This document shows, piece by piece, positions 8,504 to 16,640 of a stretch of DNA of 64,000 bases. The notes below the pieces were generated by a model. That model did no database searches. It was not told the origin of the DNA and saw only the letters and a list, made by a program, of their open reading frames with translations. The DNA is from Sporocytophaga sp. (GTDB lineage Bacteria > Bacteroidota > Bacteroidia > Cytophagales > Cytophagaceae): contig NZ_JAGHZZ010000005.1 in assembly GCF_017745095.1 (NCBI RefSeq), forward strand, positions 178,245-242,244, in the 5' to 3' direction. The position numbers were made by a program, and so were the translations under genes. Position 1 is the stretch's first letter, and the number at the start of each line of letters is the position of its first letter.

Positions 8504-8534
8504 TTGTGAGGTTAATATACAATATTTATGTTTG
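8504..8534 (+). promoter_or_regulatory. Candidate promoter of the MBL-fold hydrolase gene
   Basis: TTG (8504-8506) and TATGTTTG (8527-8534) are 20 bp apart, matching the Bacteroidota -33/-7 pattern. The -7 box overlaps an in-frame ATG at 8528, which therefore cannot be the start; ATG 8573 is used instead. Confidence 0.5.
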
Positions 8535-8572
8535 CTGCTGTACCGTTTACACTTAATTTAAATCAAACAGAT

Positions 8573-9415
8573 ATGAAAAACAAAATCCACACCCACACTT
8601 CCCTGGAACCAATGTTAAAGGTCAATGCTTTTATAGTTGAAACATCTAGAGAATTGATTATAATCGATACTACACTAACTATGAGCGATAGTATCGCTCT
8701 AAAACAAAAGGCTGAAAGCTTAAATAAACCAATAGCAGGAATTGTACTCACCCATGGACACCCAGACCATGTTGCAGGTACATACAACCTCGATCCAAAG
8801 GGAAATATTCCAATTTATGCATTACCATCAGTGAAAGAGCTAATGGAAGATACAGAAGAAGAAAAACATAAACAATGGTCCGGAATGTTTGGAAGCGAAT
8901 GGATACCTAAATGGGTTTATCCTAATCAAATGGTACATGATGGAGAAACCGTAAGTATTGCAGGAGTAAACTTTTTTGTCATAGATATTGGTTCAGGAGG
9001 AGATAGTGATGCCAATTCCATTTGGTTGTTGGAGGATGAGAATAAAGCAGCATTTTTAGGTGACTTTATTTATTCCAATAACCATACTTATATGAATGAT
9101 GGAAGTATACTTCGATGGCTTGCGAATCTTGAAAGGTTGTCACCAGTCCTTAAAAAATTTAATAAGTACTTTGTAGGGCATGGAAGTACAGCAGATTTTT
9201 CATTTATCTCAAAACAAAAAGAATATTTTTTAAATTACTGCGGTACTTTATTAGATATAACTAAAGGTACAGGCACATTCGATGAAGAAACCAAGAAGAA
9301 ATTTGAACAAAAAATAATTTCTGATTTTCCTCAATATGGTTGTCAGTTCATGGTAGGATTATCCGCCGACAAAGTAGCAAGTGAACTCTTATCTAAAAGT
9401 TTGATTTTGGATTAA
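8573..9415 (+). CDS. MBL-fold metallo-hydrolase
   Basis: Zinc-dependent hydrolase of the metallo-beta-lactamase fold. The metal motif HGHPDH is at about residue 60, preceded by IIIDTTL (strand before the active site). Later ligands are in AAFLGDFIYSN (bridging Asp) and YFVGHGS (last His). The start is taken at ATG 8573 (MKNKIHTHTS) because an upstream in-frame ATG overlaps the promoter. The mature fold has no signal peptide, so it is cytosolic. Proteins of this type next to HxlR regulators often act on xenobiotics, lactones or glutathione adducts, but the substrate is unknown. It is probably controlled through the operator at 8485-8500. Confidence 0.85.
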   Translation: MKNKIHTHTSLEPMLKVNAFIVETSRELIIIDTTLTMSDSIALKQKAESLNKPIAGIVLTHGHPDHVAGTYNLDPKGNIPIYALPSVKELMEDTEEEKHKQWSGMFGSEWIPKWVYPNQMVHDGETVSIAGVNFFVIDIGSGGDSDANSIWLLEDENKAAFLGDFIYSNNHTYMNDGSILRWLANLERLSPVLKKFNKYFVGHGSTADFSFISKQKEYFLNYCGTLLDITKGTGTFDEETKKKFEQKIISDFPQYGCQFMVGLSADKVASELLSKSLILD

Positions 9416-9480
9416 TTCATAACCTGTATTTATAAGTCTTACGAAGTTAATGATAGATACAAATTCAATAATTCAAAAAA

Positions 9481-9507
9481 ATAAAAGCCCTGCGAAGGGA
9501 CTTTTAT
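9481..9507. terminator. Terminator between convergent genes
   Basis: Stem ATAAAAG-CCCT / AGGG-(A)-CTTTTAT with a GCGA loop and a T-run on the + side; it ends the MBL-fold gene and probably also the convergent SPFH gene. Confidence 0.8.
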
Positions 9508-9544
9508 TTTTTATGTTGTTACAATAAAAAACTCTGAAATTTTA

Positions 9545-11455
9545 TCAATTACCTTTTTCCTCCTCATTTTTTCTTGAAAGTTCATTCATTAGTTTAAGCC
9601 CAAGCAGGCCACTTATTGGGCCATTGGGACCTTCTCCGCCAGTTCCGGAAATCAATATATCAGGCATGATTTTAATCTTTTGTTTCCCTATTGCTTCAGT
9701 TATTTTTAGTTGAGTGAAATTATCTCCACCCATTGCGGCTACCGCCAGTTCATAAGATTCAGCTGAAGATTTTCCTAGTGCAAGTACTTTTTCTGCTTCG
9801 GCCTTTCCTGTTTTACTTATCTTTTCAGCTTCAGCAATAGCCATCAATTTTATCTTTTCGGCTTCAGCATCGGCAAGCAGTTTCACCTTCTCAGCTTCCG
9901 CAGCAGCTATCATCTTTAGTCTATCTGCTTCAGCTGTGGACTGAAGTCTTACGCTATCTGCTTCACCGTTTGCTTTTTTAACAGATGCGTCAGCAATTCT
10001 TTCTGCTATTAATACTCCCTGGTCAGCTTTTACTACTTCAGCCTGAATCTCTGCAATAGCGGTCTCTTTTTCCAAAGCCTGTCTTGTCTCCTGAGCGAGT
10101 TTCTGTGTTTCATAGGTGATCTTTTGTTCTTCAGCTAACTTACGATCTGTTAAGGTTCTCATAAGGGATTCAGGAGGTACAATGTCACCTATAAGTGTAT
10201 CTACACCGAAAACATTATACTCTTCTAAAACCTTTCCGATATGCTCTTTAGCAGATTCCTGTCTTTCTTTTCTTAAAGTCAGAAAGGATATGACATCTGC
10301 GTCCTGAGCTGAGTTTCTGAAGTAATTACCTATCGTAGGTTCAAGTACCTGGCTTACGAGATTATTCATATTGCCAAATCTGGCTATTACTTTTGGAGCT
10401 TCATTTGTCGGAATATGAATTATCTGCGATACATCGAGATTAAAAGGAAAGCCATCCTTGGAACGAACTGTGATAGTAGAAAGATGTTTATCTAATTGAT
10501 GTGATTCTGTACGAGCACTAGCCCAGTTTAGTACAAGGTTTGTTGTTGGTACAAGTTCGACTCTCATAACATGTGAATTAATAGGGTATTTACCAGGCCC
10601 CAGAGGCTCAGCCCATACGCCTTTATGACCTTTGGCAACTATATTACCATGCTTGAATTCCTCACCGCTTAGGTCTTCTCCTTCAGTACCTACATAAGAA
10701 ATTACTACACCTACACTTCCGATCGGTATCTCTGTCATATATCTTTGTTCAACCTTTACAAACCAAGGATTAAAATTGTAAGATCCGGCTAATATGACTT
10801 GTTGCTGCAAGCCTTTATTCCCTTGATGTTGAAGAAACGCATCTGCATCCTGAAAATTATTATGATCCGTAACCATTTTGCCTGCAATCTGGCCATCTTC
10901 AATAGCCATACCATCTAAGGTTGTAACTATTCCCAACGTATTTTCTGGAATGGTTATCATTGGTGTTATTTCAATATTAAAAAGGAAGGTATTGATTCTG
11001 TAAGAGCCTGATGTAATCACTGCAGATTGTCTACCTTTTCTGCCTTTATTTCTTATAAAAGCTTCGGCATCCTGAAATGAATCACATTCGACCTTTCTGG
11101 CAAGGATATGACCTATTTCCAGTTCTGCTCCGTCCTTAGCTAATAGCAGGCCTATCATACCTGTAGGAATAACAGTAAGGTTTTGAAGTTTTATTTCATA
11201 TTGCCATAACCATTTTCCAAAATACATACCGGGAGCAAGCGTTTTTGCCTGAAAGCCTGCTTCTCCATTGATAGCGATAATTCTCCCTTCGGGTAACTCT
11301 TTATATCTGCCAAACAATACAAATTTTTTAGTAACAAGACCAATCTTATCTTCAGGTATAAATATTATACCAGCCAGACGTAACACAGATTTATAGAAAG
11401 CTATTAGTAGTATGATAGTAATTACTGTTGCGACGATAAGTATGGTAGTCAGCAT
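9545..11455 (-). CDS. Large SPFH/flotillin-like membrane protein with tandem N-terminal repeats
   Basis: A 636-residue SPFH-domain protein anchored by one N-terminal helix (residues 3-21). Residues 33-300 hold about four copies of a beta module, each starting IPxxxxGxV; copies at 95-170 and 168-244 share FQDA(E/D)AF, (N)KG, V.(T/A)SGSY or LAGSY and end in TIP or EIP. The SPFH core follows (about 310-430, with ITVRSKDGFPFNLDVSQIIHI and a VVPP-like IVPPE). Residues 445-590 are a coiled coil rich in EAEK/AEAEKIK repeats, and the tail has a Gly-rich segment. Flotillins organise membrane microdomains. The repeated N-terminal modules make it longer than usual. It is monocistronic with a long upstream spacer. 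Confidence 0.88.
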   Translation of the reverse strand: MLTTILIVATVITIILLIAFYKSVLRLAGIIFIPEDKIGLVTKKFVLFGRYKELPEGRIIAINGEAGFQAKTLAPGMYFGKWLWQYEIKLQNLTVIPTGMIGLLLAKDGAELEIGHILARKVECDSFQDAEAFIRNKGRKGRQSAVITSGSYRINTFLFNIEITPMITIPENTLGIVTTLDGMAIEDGQIAGKMVTDHNNFQDADAFLQHQGNKGLQQQVILAGSYNFNPWFVKVEQRYMTEIPIGSVGVVISYVGTEGEDLSGEEFKHGNIVAKGHKGVWAEPLGPGKYPINSHVMRVELVPTTNLVLNWASARTESHQLDKHLSTITVRSKDGFPFNLDVSQIIHIPTNEAPKVIARFGNMNNLVSQVLEPTIGNYFRNSAQDADVISFLTLRKERQESAKEHIGKVLEEYNVFGVDTLIGDIVPPESLMRTLTDRKLAEEQKITYETQKLAQETRQALEKETAIAEIQAEVVKADQGVLIAERIADASVKKANGEADSVRLQSTAEADRLKMIAAAEAEKVKLLADAEAEKIKLMAIAEAEKISKTGKAEAEKVLALGKSSAESYELAVAAMGGDNFTQLKITEAIGKQKIKIMPDILISGTGGEGPNGPISGLLGLKLMNELSRKNEEEKGN

Positions 11456-11896
11456 AGTTTTGGTAGTTTAAAATAAAAGAATAACAATGTTTTACTTAAA
11501 TAATGATAATGGTGGGTGAACCTCATCCATTCAGGAGACATAGTTCATCCATGGCCACTTCTTAAGGAGATGACATATTTTATTTTACTATTGTTGTTGT
11601 TTGATAGTTAAAGGTTTTCGCTTAAATGCGCATCAATATGACATGTGATGAATTAATTTAATTAACCATAGGTTTTCATGTTCATTCACTTTAGGTGATG
11701 AATAATGTTAATTAGATAATGATTAATAGGAAGTCTTTATTTAAATGATTATGCTACATGTATTTAGCGCATCATAAGCAGAACCGGAGGTGGAACCATG
11801 GTTTTATGTTCTAATAAAAATGCAATAAATGAATTTGTTTGGATTTGAATTGCTCTTGCAATTTATACTATACTTATATTGTATAGTTTATAGGGA
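11456..11896. other. Long intergenic region upstream of the SPFH gene
   Basis: About 440 bp without a convincing gene. It contains an inverted repeat ACTATAC / GTATAGT (11867-11873 and 11881-11887). It also has two similar short stretches around AGGTGGAA, at about 11788 and 11910, followed by CCATG. It should hold the promoter of the minus-strand SPFH gene. Confidence 0.35.
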
Positions 11897-12046
11897 TTGG
11901 CCTACTTGAGGTGGAAGCATAACCATGTATTGTTTAACTGGCGTAAAGTTAGATTTCTGTTCAACTTAGTCAAGCATTTTTTAAAAAATATTTTTAAGAA
12001 GAAAAAGTATTGTGGAGATACTAAAGAATGTATTATTAATGATTAG
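11897..12046 (+). CDS. Possible 49-aa basic small protein (tentative)
   Basis: An open frame bounded upstream by TAG at 11891 encodes a basic, aromatic sequence beginning LAYLRWKHNHVLFNWRKVRF and ending YCGDTKECIIND. It has two WK/WR motifs and a Lys-rich centre (KNIFKKKKY). There is no ATG; TTG at 11897 or 11906 would have to serve as start. Its stop codon directly abuts the first base of a 19-bp perfect hairpin shared with the convergent deaminase gene, which is what a real gene pair would look like. AT-rich DNA can give such frames by chance, so this is a weak call. Confidence 0.3.
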   Translation: MAYLRWKHNHVLFNWRKVRFLFNLVKHFLKNIFKKKKYCGDTKECIIND

Positions 12047-12094
12047 TGATGGATCATATCAGATGATTCTGTTACCATCTGATATGATCCATCA
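12047..12094. terminator. 19-bp perfect hairpin after the cytosine deaminase gene
   Basis: TGATGGATCATATCAGATG (12047-12065) pairs exactly with 12076-12094 around a 10-base loop. It begins 5 bp past the deaminase stop. Neither side has a strong T-run, so it may act as an mRNA 3'-end stabiliser as well as a terminator. Confidence 0.65.
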
Positions 12095-12099
12095 ACAAT

Positions 12100-12534
12100 T
12101 CAAAGCTCCATGATATCTTCATCCCATAGCTTTGGTTTCTCATTAATGAAATTTTCCATCATCTTTTTACATTCATCGAGGTCAAGATCTATAACTTCTA
12201 CTCCATGCTGTTCCATAAATTCTCTTGCTCCACTGAATGTCTTGGATTCGCCAACAATCACTTTGGGTATTTTAAATTGTACAATAGTGCCAGCACACAT
12301 ATAGCATGGCATAAGAGTGGAATAGATTACTGTATTTTTATAACTGCCTATTCGTCCTGCATTGTTAAGGCAATCCATCTCGCCATGCAAAATAGGATTG
12401 TTCTCCTGTACACGTTTGTTATGGCCTTGTGCTACCAACTTTCCGTCTTTTACTAATACAGAACCAATAGGGATTCCACCTTCATTCAGTCCTTTTCTGG
12501 CTTCGCTGATTGCCAATTTCATAAATTCATCCAT
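12100..12534 (-). CDS. Cytosine deaminase, yeast FCY1 type
   Basis: Zinc-dependent deaminase of the CDA fold that should convert cytosine (or a related base) to uracil for salvage. The zinc site is complete: His50 and the proton-shuttle Glu52 in ILHGEMDCLNNAGR, then Cys77 and Cys80 in TLMPCYMCAGTIV. The sequence continues IPKVIVGESKTFSG and ends FINEKPKLWDEDIMEL; this C-terminal signature closely resembles yeast cytosine deaminase rather than CodA or tRNA adenosine deaminase. I use ATG 12534 (MDEFMKLAIS, 144 aa) because the 18 residues upstream look non-conserved. Guanine deaminase activity is the main alternative. It is transcribed alone, ending in the hairpin at 12047-12094. Confidence 0.85.
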   Translation of the reverse strand: MDEFMKLAISEARKGLNEGGIPIGSVLVKDGKLVAQGHNKRVQENNPILHGEMDCLNNAGRIGSYKNTVIYSTLMPCYMCAGTIVQFKIPKVIVGESKTFSGAREFMEQHGVEVIDLDLDECKKMMENFINEKPKLWDEDIMEL

Positions 12535-12709
12535 AGTATTTTTATAATTAAAATTTGATTCACATTTGATGTGGTAAAAATATCTCATAAGTTAAATAAA
12601 GCTATTATTGTTCATTAGTATTAAGGTAATTTTAGAAATATAGATGTTCATAATACTTTATAAGTCTTTAGCAAATCATTATATTGCTTGGAAAATTTAA
12701 AAATAATAA

Positions 12710-13117
12710 ATGGAACTCAATAATAAACAGGCCAAAGAAATTTTAAATGCTATCATATTTGAACTTGAGAAAAGAGGAAAGTATGCAGTAGTAGCAATTG
12801 CCGATGCTCATGGGGAATTACTGGCTTTTGAAAAAATGGATAATACCAAGTTACCGTCTATCGCAAATGCCATAAATAAAGCCTATACAGCTGCACGTAC
12901 TCAGAAAAGTACATCGGAGATAGGTAAAGCTCTTAAAGATCCTGTAAAGGGATATGATATTGCTTTTTATGGAGATCCTAAAATCTGCGGATGGGGTGGA
13001 GGTGTGCCGGTTATATCAAATGGTAAAGTAATTGGTGCTGCTGCTGTAAGCGGCCTCTCACAGGAAGAAGATGAAGATATAGCAAGGATAGGAGTGGGGC
13101 AGTTAAAATTGGCATAA
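12710..13117 (+). CDS. GlcG/HbpS-family protein
   Basis: 135-residue protein of the GlcG/HbpS (DUF336) family, recognised by VAIADAHGELLAFEKMDNTKLPSIANAINKAYTAA, the glycine-rich GGGVPVISNGKVIGAAAVSGLSQEEDEDIA and the short C-terminal helix. Family members bind heme or small ligands and often sit beside catabolic or redox operons; some are secreted, but this one has no signal peptide. There is no operon partner here: it is divergent from the cytosine deaminase gene. Function is unproven. Confidence 0.85.
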   Translation: MELNNKQAKEILNAIIFELEKRGKYAVVAIADAHGELLAFEKMDNTKLPSIANAINKAYTAARTQKSTSEIGKALKDPVKGYDIAFYGDPKICGWGGGVPVISNGKVIGAAAVSGLSQEEDEDIARIGVGQLKLA

Positions 13118-13232
13118 TGTTTAGACATACCGGATAGAAGATTCATCGTTTATGAATTAATACGTTTCTAATTATTCTATCCGTTACTTTATTCAACTTT
13201 TATCTTATTCCCTTTTGGAAATGGAAAGTTAA

Positions 13233-13302
13233 GAGAATCAAGGGAATATTATTAGGTAGTATAATTTTAAGCAATCTACTGATATTCCCTCTATTCTTTT
13301 TT
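13233..13302 (+). terminator. Long imperfect terminator hairpin
   Basis: AGGGAATAT (13241-13249) pairs with ATATTCCCT (13282-13290), extended outward by AGAAT/ATTCT and inward by GTAG/CTAC pairs, and followed by a T-run. It lies 115 bp after the GlcG-like gene. The rest of 13118-13544 shows nothing I can identify. Confidence 0.5.
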
Positions 13303-13544
13303 GCATAGACACATAGAGGATGTGGAATGCTTAATTTTATAGTTGTAGTGATGTTCTTTTTGGGGAGGCATTATTGCAATCTCTACTCATGTAATTTATC
13401 AGATGTTTTGCAAGGTATCTAAATCAAAATTGAAAGGTTAAACACAATAACTTATTTAATTGGTTTTACAATGAGATAGGTTGAATCATAAGGAAAGGGT
13501 AAATCCAGGATTGAATTTTTTTGTTTGAATAGAAATTTTGTGCT

Positions 13545-15209
13545 TTATTCAACTTCAGTAGTATTGAATTCAAGAATAAATGTAGTTCCATGTCCCCACT
13601 CGCTTTCGCATGTAATAGTTCCATTGAGCTGTTCTACCAAAAGTTTTACTATTGATAATCCCAGTCCGGAAGAGCTCTCGCCAGCTGTGGGTCTTGCAGA
13701 AAGCTTTTTGAATTTTTCAAACAGATGTTGTTTATCAAGTTCTGTCATTCCCTGGCCTTCATCCTTTATTGATATTATAATCTTGTCTGTTCTACTGGTC
13801 ACATGGACATAAATATTCTTCTCATTATAAGAAAACTTAACTGCATTTGAAATAAGGTTATCAAGTATACGTCTTAAAAAATCAGGATCTGTGTATAGCT
13901 CGGAGTATTGAGATTCATAGTTCAGATGAATCTTAATATTTTTTTTATCTGCCACCGTTTGGCAGATTTTTATTTCAATGGCAAGGAATTTCTGAAGGTC
14001 AATTATTTCTTCCTGTTTGTTAATTTTCTGTTGTTCTATCGCACTGATGTCGAGTATGTCTTTTACAAGGTTAAGTCCCTTCTTTGAAACTACTTTGATG
14101 TTATCAATAAATACCTTTTGATCACCTTGAAGTGGAGAAATCATTTCAATTACCTGAGCCATTCCTTGAATCTGTTGAAATGGAGATTTCAAGTCATGTG
14201 ATACAATATTAATAAGTGCATTTTTTTCCTGGTTTATTTCTTCCAGTCTGTTGTTCTTGAATTGAATCTCTTCGTTTTGAGATAGTATCAATGCATTTTG
14301 CTCAGATAAGTGATCATTAGCCGCTTTAAACTCTTCATTGTTTTCAGCCAGTCTTTGATTGGCGAAATAAATTTCACTGATGTCTTCAAACATCCATAGT
14401 CTTCCTTTCTTTCGCTCTGTTATGACAGGTTTACTTGAAACTTTATATACACTGTTCTTAAATTTCCAAAGCCAATTATTGATCTCTTTTTCAGGATCTT
14501 TAAATAGTTCTGTGGCAATGGCGGTTATTTCATTTTCATTGATCGCATTTTCTCTGAACATTCGCATGTATTCAGATATAACAATAGGTGACAGAACTTC
14601 ATATTCAGAATAAATGCCTAAAATTTCTTTAGCCTTTGAGTTTATCCATGCATTATTGTCTGTTTCATCCACAAATATCAAAGCCTGAGAAACTGAATGA
14701 AAAACTGCATTAAATTTAATCCGCAATTCTTCAAGAGAAAATATCATGTAATTCAGTTTCAAGACTTCTTTTAATCTTGTTATACATACATTAAAAAAAT
14801 AATCCACTCCGTCAGAAAGCTGAAGAGGCGAATTCCAACCAAGTACTATGGAACCTTTAATATGCAGTTCAAATAAGGGGATATAAATAACTGTTGTATC
14901 TTCCTTGAGAAAATGTGATCTTCCTACTTTTACTTTCTCATGGTAGGAGTATTGTTTTTCAGTTGAAGGGTCTTTCAGAAATGAGGTTTCTGTGAAAGTG
15001 CCCTCTAGTTCTATTTGATTTGAATAGGTTATTTTTTCAGAAATTTCGTCTTCTTTAATTATAAAATAGATATCATCACACTTGGTAAGTTCCTTCATTC
15101 TTAGTAATAGATTGCGCCTGAATGCATCTACATTCTGAAAGTCATAAACTGTTTTAATTTGAATAAGGAAATCAAGTGCCTGCTCTTTCCAATAAATTAA
15201 ATCTTCCAA
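13545..15209 (-). CDS. PAS-domain sensor histidine kinase paired with an RsbQ-like hydrolase
   Basis: Cytosolic histidine kinase, 554 aa, without membrane helices. Residues 1-150 form a GAF-like sensor. Residues 160-285 are a PAS domain (FNAVFHSVSQALIFVDETDNNA ... LWMFEDISEIYFA). Residues 285-330 are a coiled coil. HisKA has the phospho-accepting His338 in NIVSHDLKSPFQ, and the ATPase region carries N box NLISNAVKFS, G1 DEGQGM, F box LFEKF and G2 GLGLSIVK. It lies 18 bp downstream of the RsbQ/KAI2-like hydrolase gene, so the two form an operon. By analogy with RsbQ-RsbP, the PAS domain probably receives the hydrolase or its product. No response regulator gene is adjacent. Confidence 0.9.
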   Translation of the reverse strand: MEDLIYWKEQALDFLIQIKTVYDFQNVDAFRRNLLLRMKELTKCDDIYFIIKEDEISEKITYSNQIELEGTFTETSFLKDPSTEKQYSYHEKVKVGRSHFLKEDTTVIYIPLFELHIKGSIVLGWNSPLQLSDGVDYFFNVCITRLKEVLKLNYMIFSLEELRIKFNAVFHSVSQALIFVDETDNNAWINSKAKEILGIYSEYEVLSPIVISEYMRMFRENAINENEITAIATELFKDPEKEINNWLWKFKNSVYKVSSKPVITERKKGRLWMFEDISEIYFANQRLAENNEEFKAANDHLSEQNALILSQNEEIQFKNNRLEEINQEKNALINIVSHDLKSPFQQIQGMAQVIEMISPLQGDQKVFIDNIKVVSKKGLNLVKDILDISAIEQQKINKQEEIIDLQKFLAIEIKICQTVADKKNIKIHLNYESQYSELYTDPDFLRRILDNLISNAVKFSYNEKNIYVHVTSRTDKIIISIKDEGQGMTELDKQHLFEKFKKLSARPTAGESSSGLGLSIVKLLVEQLNGTITCESEWGHGTTFILEFNTTEVE

Positions 15210-15227
15210 TGATATAATAAATTTTAA

Positions 15228-16028
15228 CTATATAAATGTCTTTAAAGCTTTAATTACCTCATCAGGAGCGCTGATATGAGGAAAGTGTCCATCTGCATTG
15301 ATCTTAAATAAGGTACTGTCTTTAATATTTTTATTTAAGTACATAGCAACTTCTATAGGCACAGCAATATCTTTGATTGATTGAATGATAAGTGACTTTT
15401 TATTGAATTTGCCCAAATCTTTCCGATGATCAGATTGAAAGATTACTTTGCAGACCGTATATGCAATATCTGGCCTTAGAGCAGATAGAGAATTGGCAAA
15501 CTCAATCGCAAGCTCTGGCTTTTCTGGGTTACCCATAAATGTTGGGGCAAATCCACTCACCCATGCATGATAGTTGCTCTGCATCGTATTGTATAATTTG
15601 TCGAGATCCGACTGCTCGAATCCTCCTATATATCCATCGTCATTCAGGTACCTTGGAGAAGCGTTGATGAATATATGTTTGCTGAATATTTCAGCTGCTT
15701 TTATTGAGGCAAGCATGCCTGTAATTCCACTTACCGAATGGCCAATAAAGACGGCATCTTTTATATCTAACTCTTCTGTCAAATCTATAATGTCATCAGC
15801 ATAACTTTGAAGGTGAGAATACTTATTATTGCTGTAAGCCGCAGGGGCAGATTTGCCGGCACCGACGTTGTCAAATGTTATTATTTTATATCTTTCTGAA
15901 AATGCCTTTATTACAAATCTCCAATAGGTTTGGTCAGTTCCAAATCCATGACCGAAAACAAGAGTTTCTTTGGAATCCTGATTTCCTGTTATAGTGACAT
16001 TATTTTTTTCTATTGAATTCATACACAA
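15228..16028 (-). CDS. RsbQ/KAI2-like alpha/beta hydrolase
   Basis: Alpha/beta hydrolase (266 aa) of the RsbQ / KAI2 / D14 branch. The oxyanion motif VFGHGFGTDQTYW leads, then the nucleophile Ser98 in FIGHSVSGITG, Asp220 in SIKDIAVP and His248 in ADGHFPH complete the triad. The lid region INASPRYLNDDGYIGGFEQSDLD and FQSDHRKDL match RsbQ particularly well. In Bacillus, RsbQ supplies a signal to the PAS domain of the phosphatase RsbP; in plants the relatives perceive strigolactone or karrikin. Here the partner gene 18 bp downstream encodes a PAS histidine kinase. It probably hydrolyses or binds a small hydrophobic ligand in the cytosol. Confidence 0.9.
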   Translation of the reverse strand: MCMNSIEKNNVTITGNQDSKETLVFGHGFGTDQTYWRFVIKAFSERYKIITFDNVGAGKSAPAAYSNNKYSHLQSYADDIIDLTEELDIKDAVFIGHSVSGITGMLASIKAAEIFSKHIFINASPRYLNDDGYIGGFEQSDLDKLYNTMQSNYHAWVSGFAPTFMGNPEKPELAIEFANSLSALRPDIAYTVCKVIFQSDHRKDLGKFNKKSLIIQSIKDIAVPIEVAMYLNKNIKDSTLFKINADGHFPHISAPDEVIKALKTFI

Positions 16029-16274
16029 TGACTAATACTTCCCTTCTAGCGATTTAACAATCTTCCGCAGTTCTTGTTCCACTTAAAATGATTTTGAACT
16101 TTAATGATGAGTGATAATGAGCGTTTTACGCAATTCCAATTTACATTTTGCTACATTTTTACGGTGGGATTTTCGAAAGGTTAAGGGAAATTGGGGAACG
16201 TATTAATAGTATATTTAATCTAGATTGGATAGATTAAAATTATTGGCTTAAATTTGATCTTGAGATTTAAAAAA

Positions 16275-16622
16275 ATGATTGTATACGGTATCAAAAGCTG
16301 CGACACAGTTAAGAAAAGCACGGAATGGCTTAAAGGGCATAATTTTGAGTTTGAATTTCATGATTATAAGTCCAAGGGGATAAGTAAAGAAAAACTTCGG
16401 GAATGGACAAGTCAGGTTTCATGGGAAGTTCTGGTAAATAAAAAAGGTACCACCTGGAAGAAACTTGATGAATCTGTTAAAAGCAATATTGTAGACGAAG
16501 TTAGTGCTATAGAATTAATGAGGGAACATACAAGTCTTATTAAAAGACCCGTAATAGAAGTTAATGGAAGGATTGTAGCTGTTGGGTTTAAAGAAAAGGA
16601 ATATGCTGAAAAACTCGCTTAA
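16275..16622 (+). CDS. ArsC/YffB-family thioredoxin-fold protein
   Basis: Small thioredoxin-fold protein of the ArsC/Spx/YffB group (115 aa). The active-site motif is YGIKSCDTVKKSTEWL with a single Cys, followed by the family's EFHDYKSKGISKEKLREW and the cis-Pro loop LIKRPVIEVNGRIVAVGF. YffB-like proteins reduce unknown substrates with glutathione or another thiol; true arsenate reduction is not implied because the additional ArsC Cys residues are absent. ATG 16275 is chosen since it gives the usual start MIVYGIKSC; an upstream in-frame TTG (16254) would add seven residues. The gene ends 18 bp before the convergent lipase gene. Confidence 0.85.
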   Translation: MIVYGIKSCDTVKKSTEWLKGHNFEFEFHDYKSKGISKEKLREWTSQVSWEVLVNKKGTTWKKLDESVKSNIVDEVSAIELMREHTSLIKRPVIEVNGRIVAVGFKEKEYAEKLA

Positions 16623-16640
16623 GAGTGCTCAGCATGTCTT

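Noticed and set aside
11571-11612. AAGGAG followed by ATG and a 13-codon ORF
   Set aside because: The ribosome site overlaps the ATG too closely and the peptide is a run of Leu and Phe.
11748-11812. 18-codon ORF starting MYLAHHKQ and sharing an RW..H motif with the tentative gene at 11897
   Set aside because: Too short, and the resemblance is a few residues; it could be coincidence in AT-rich DNA.
16275-16622. Arsenate reductase
   Set aside because: Only the single Cys of the YffB-type motif is present and there are no ars genes nearby.
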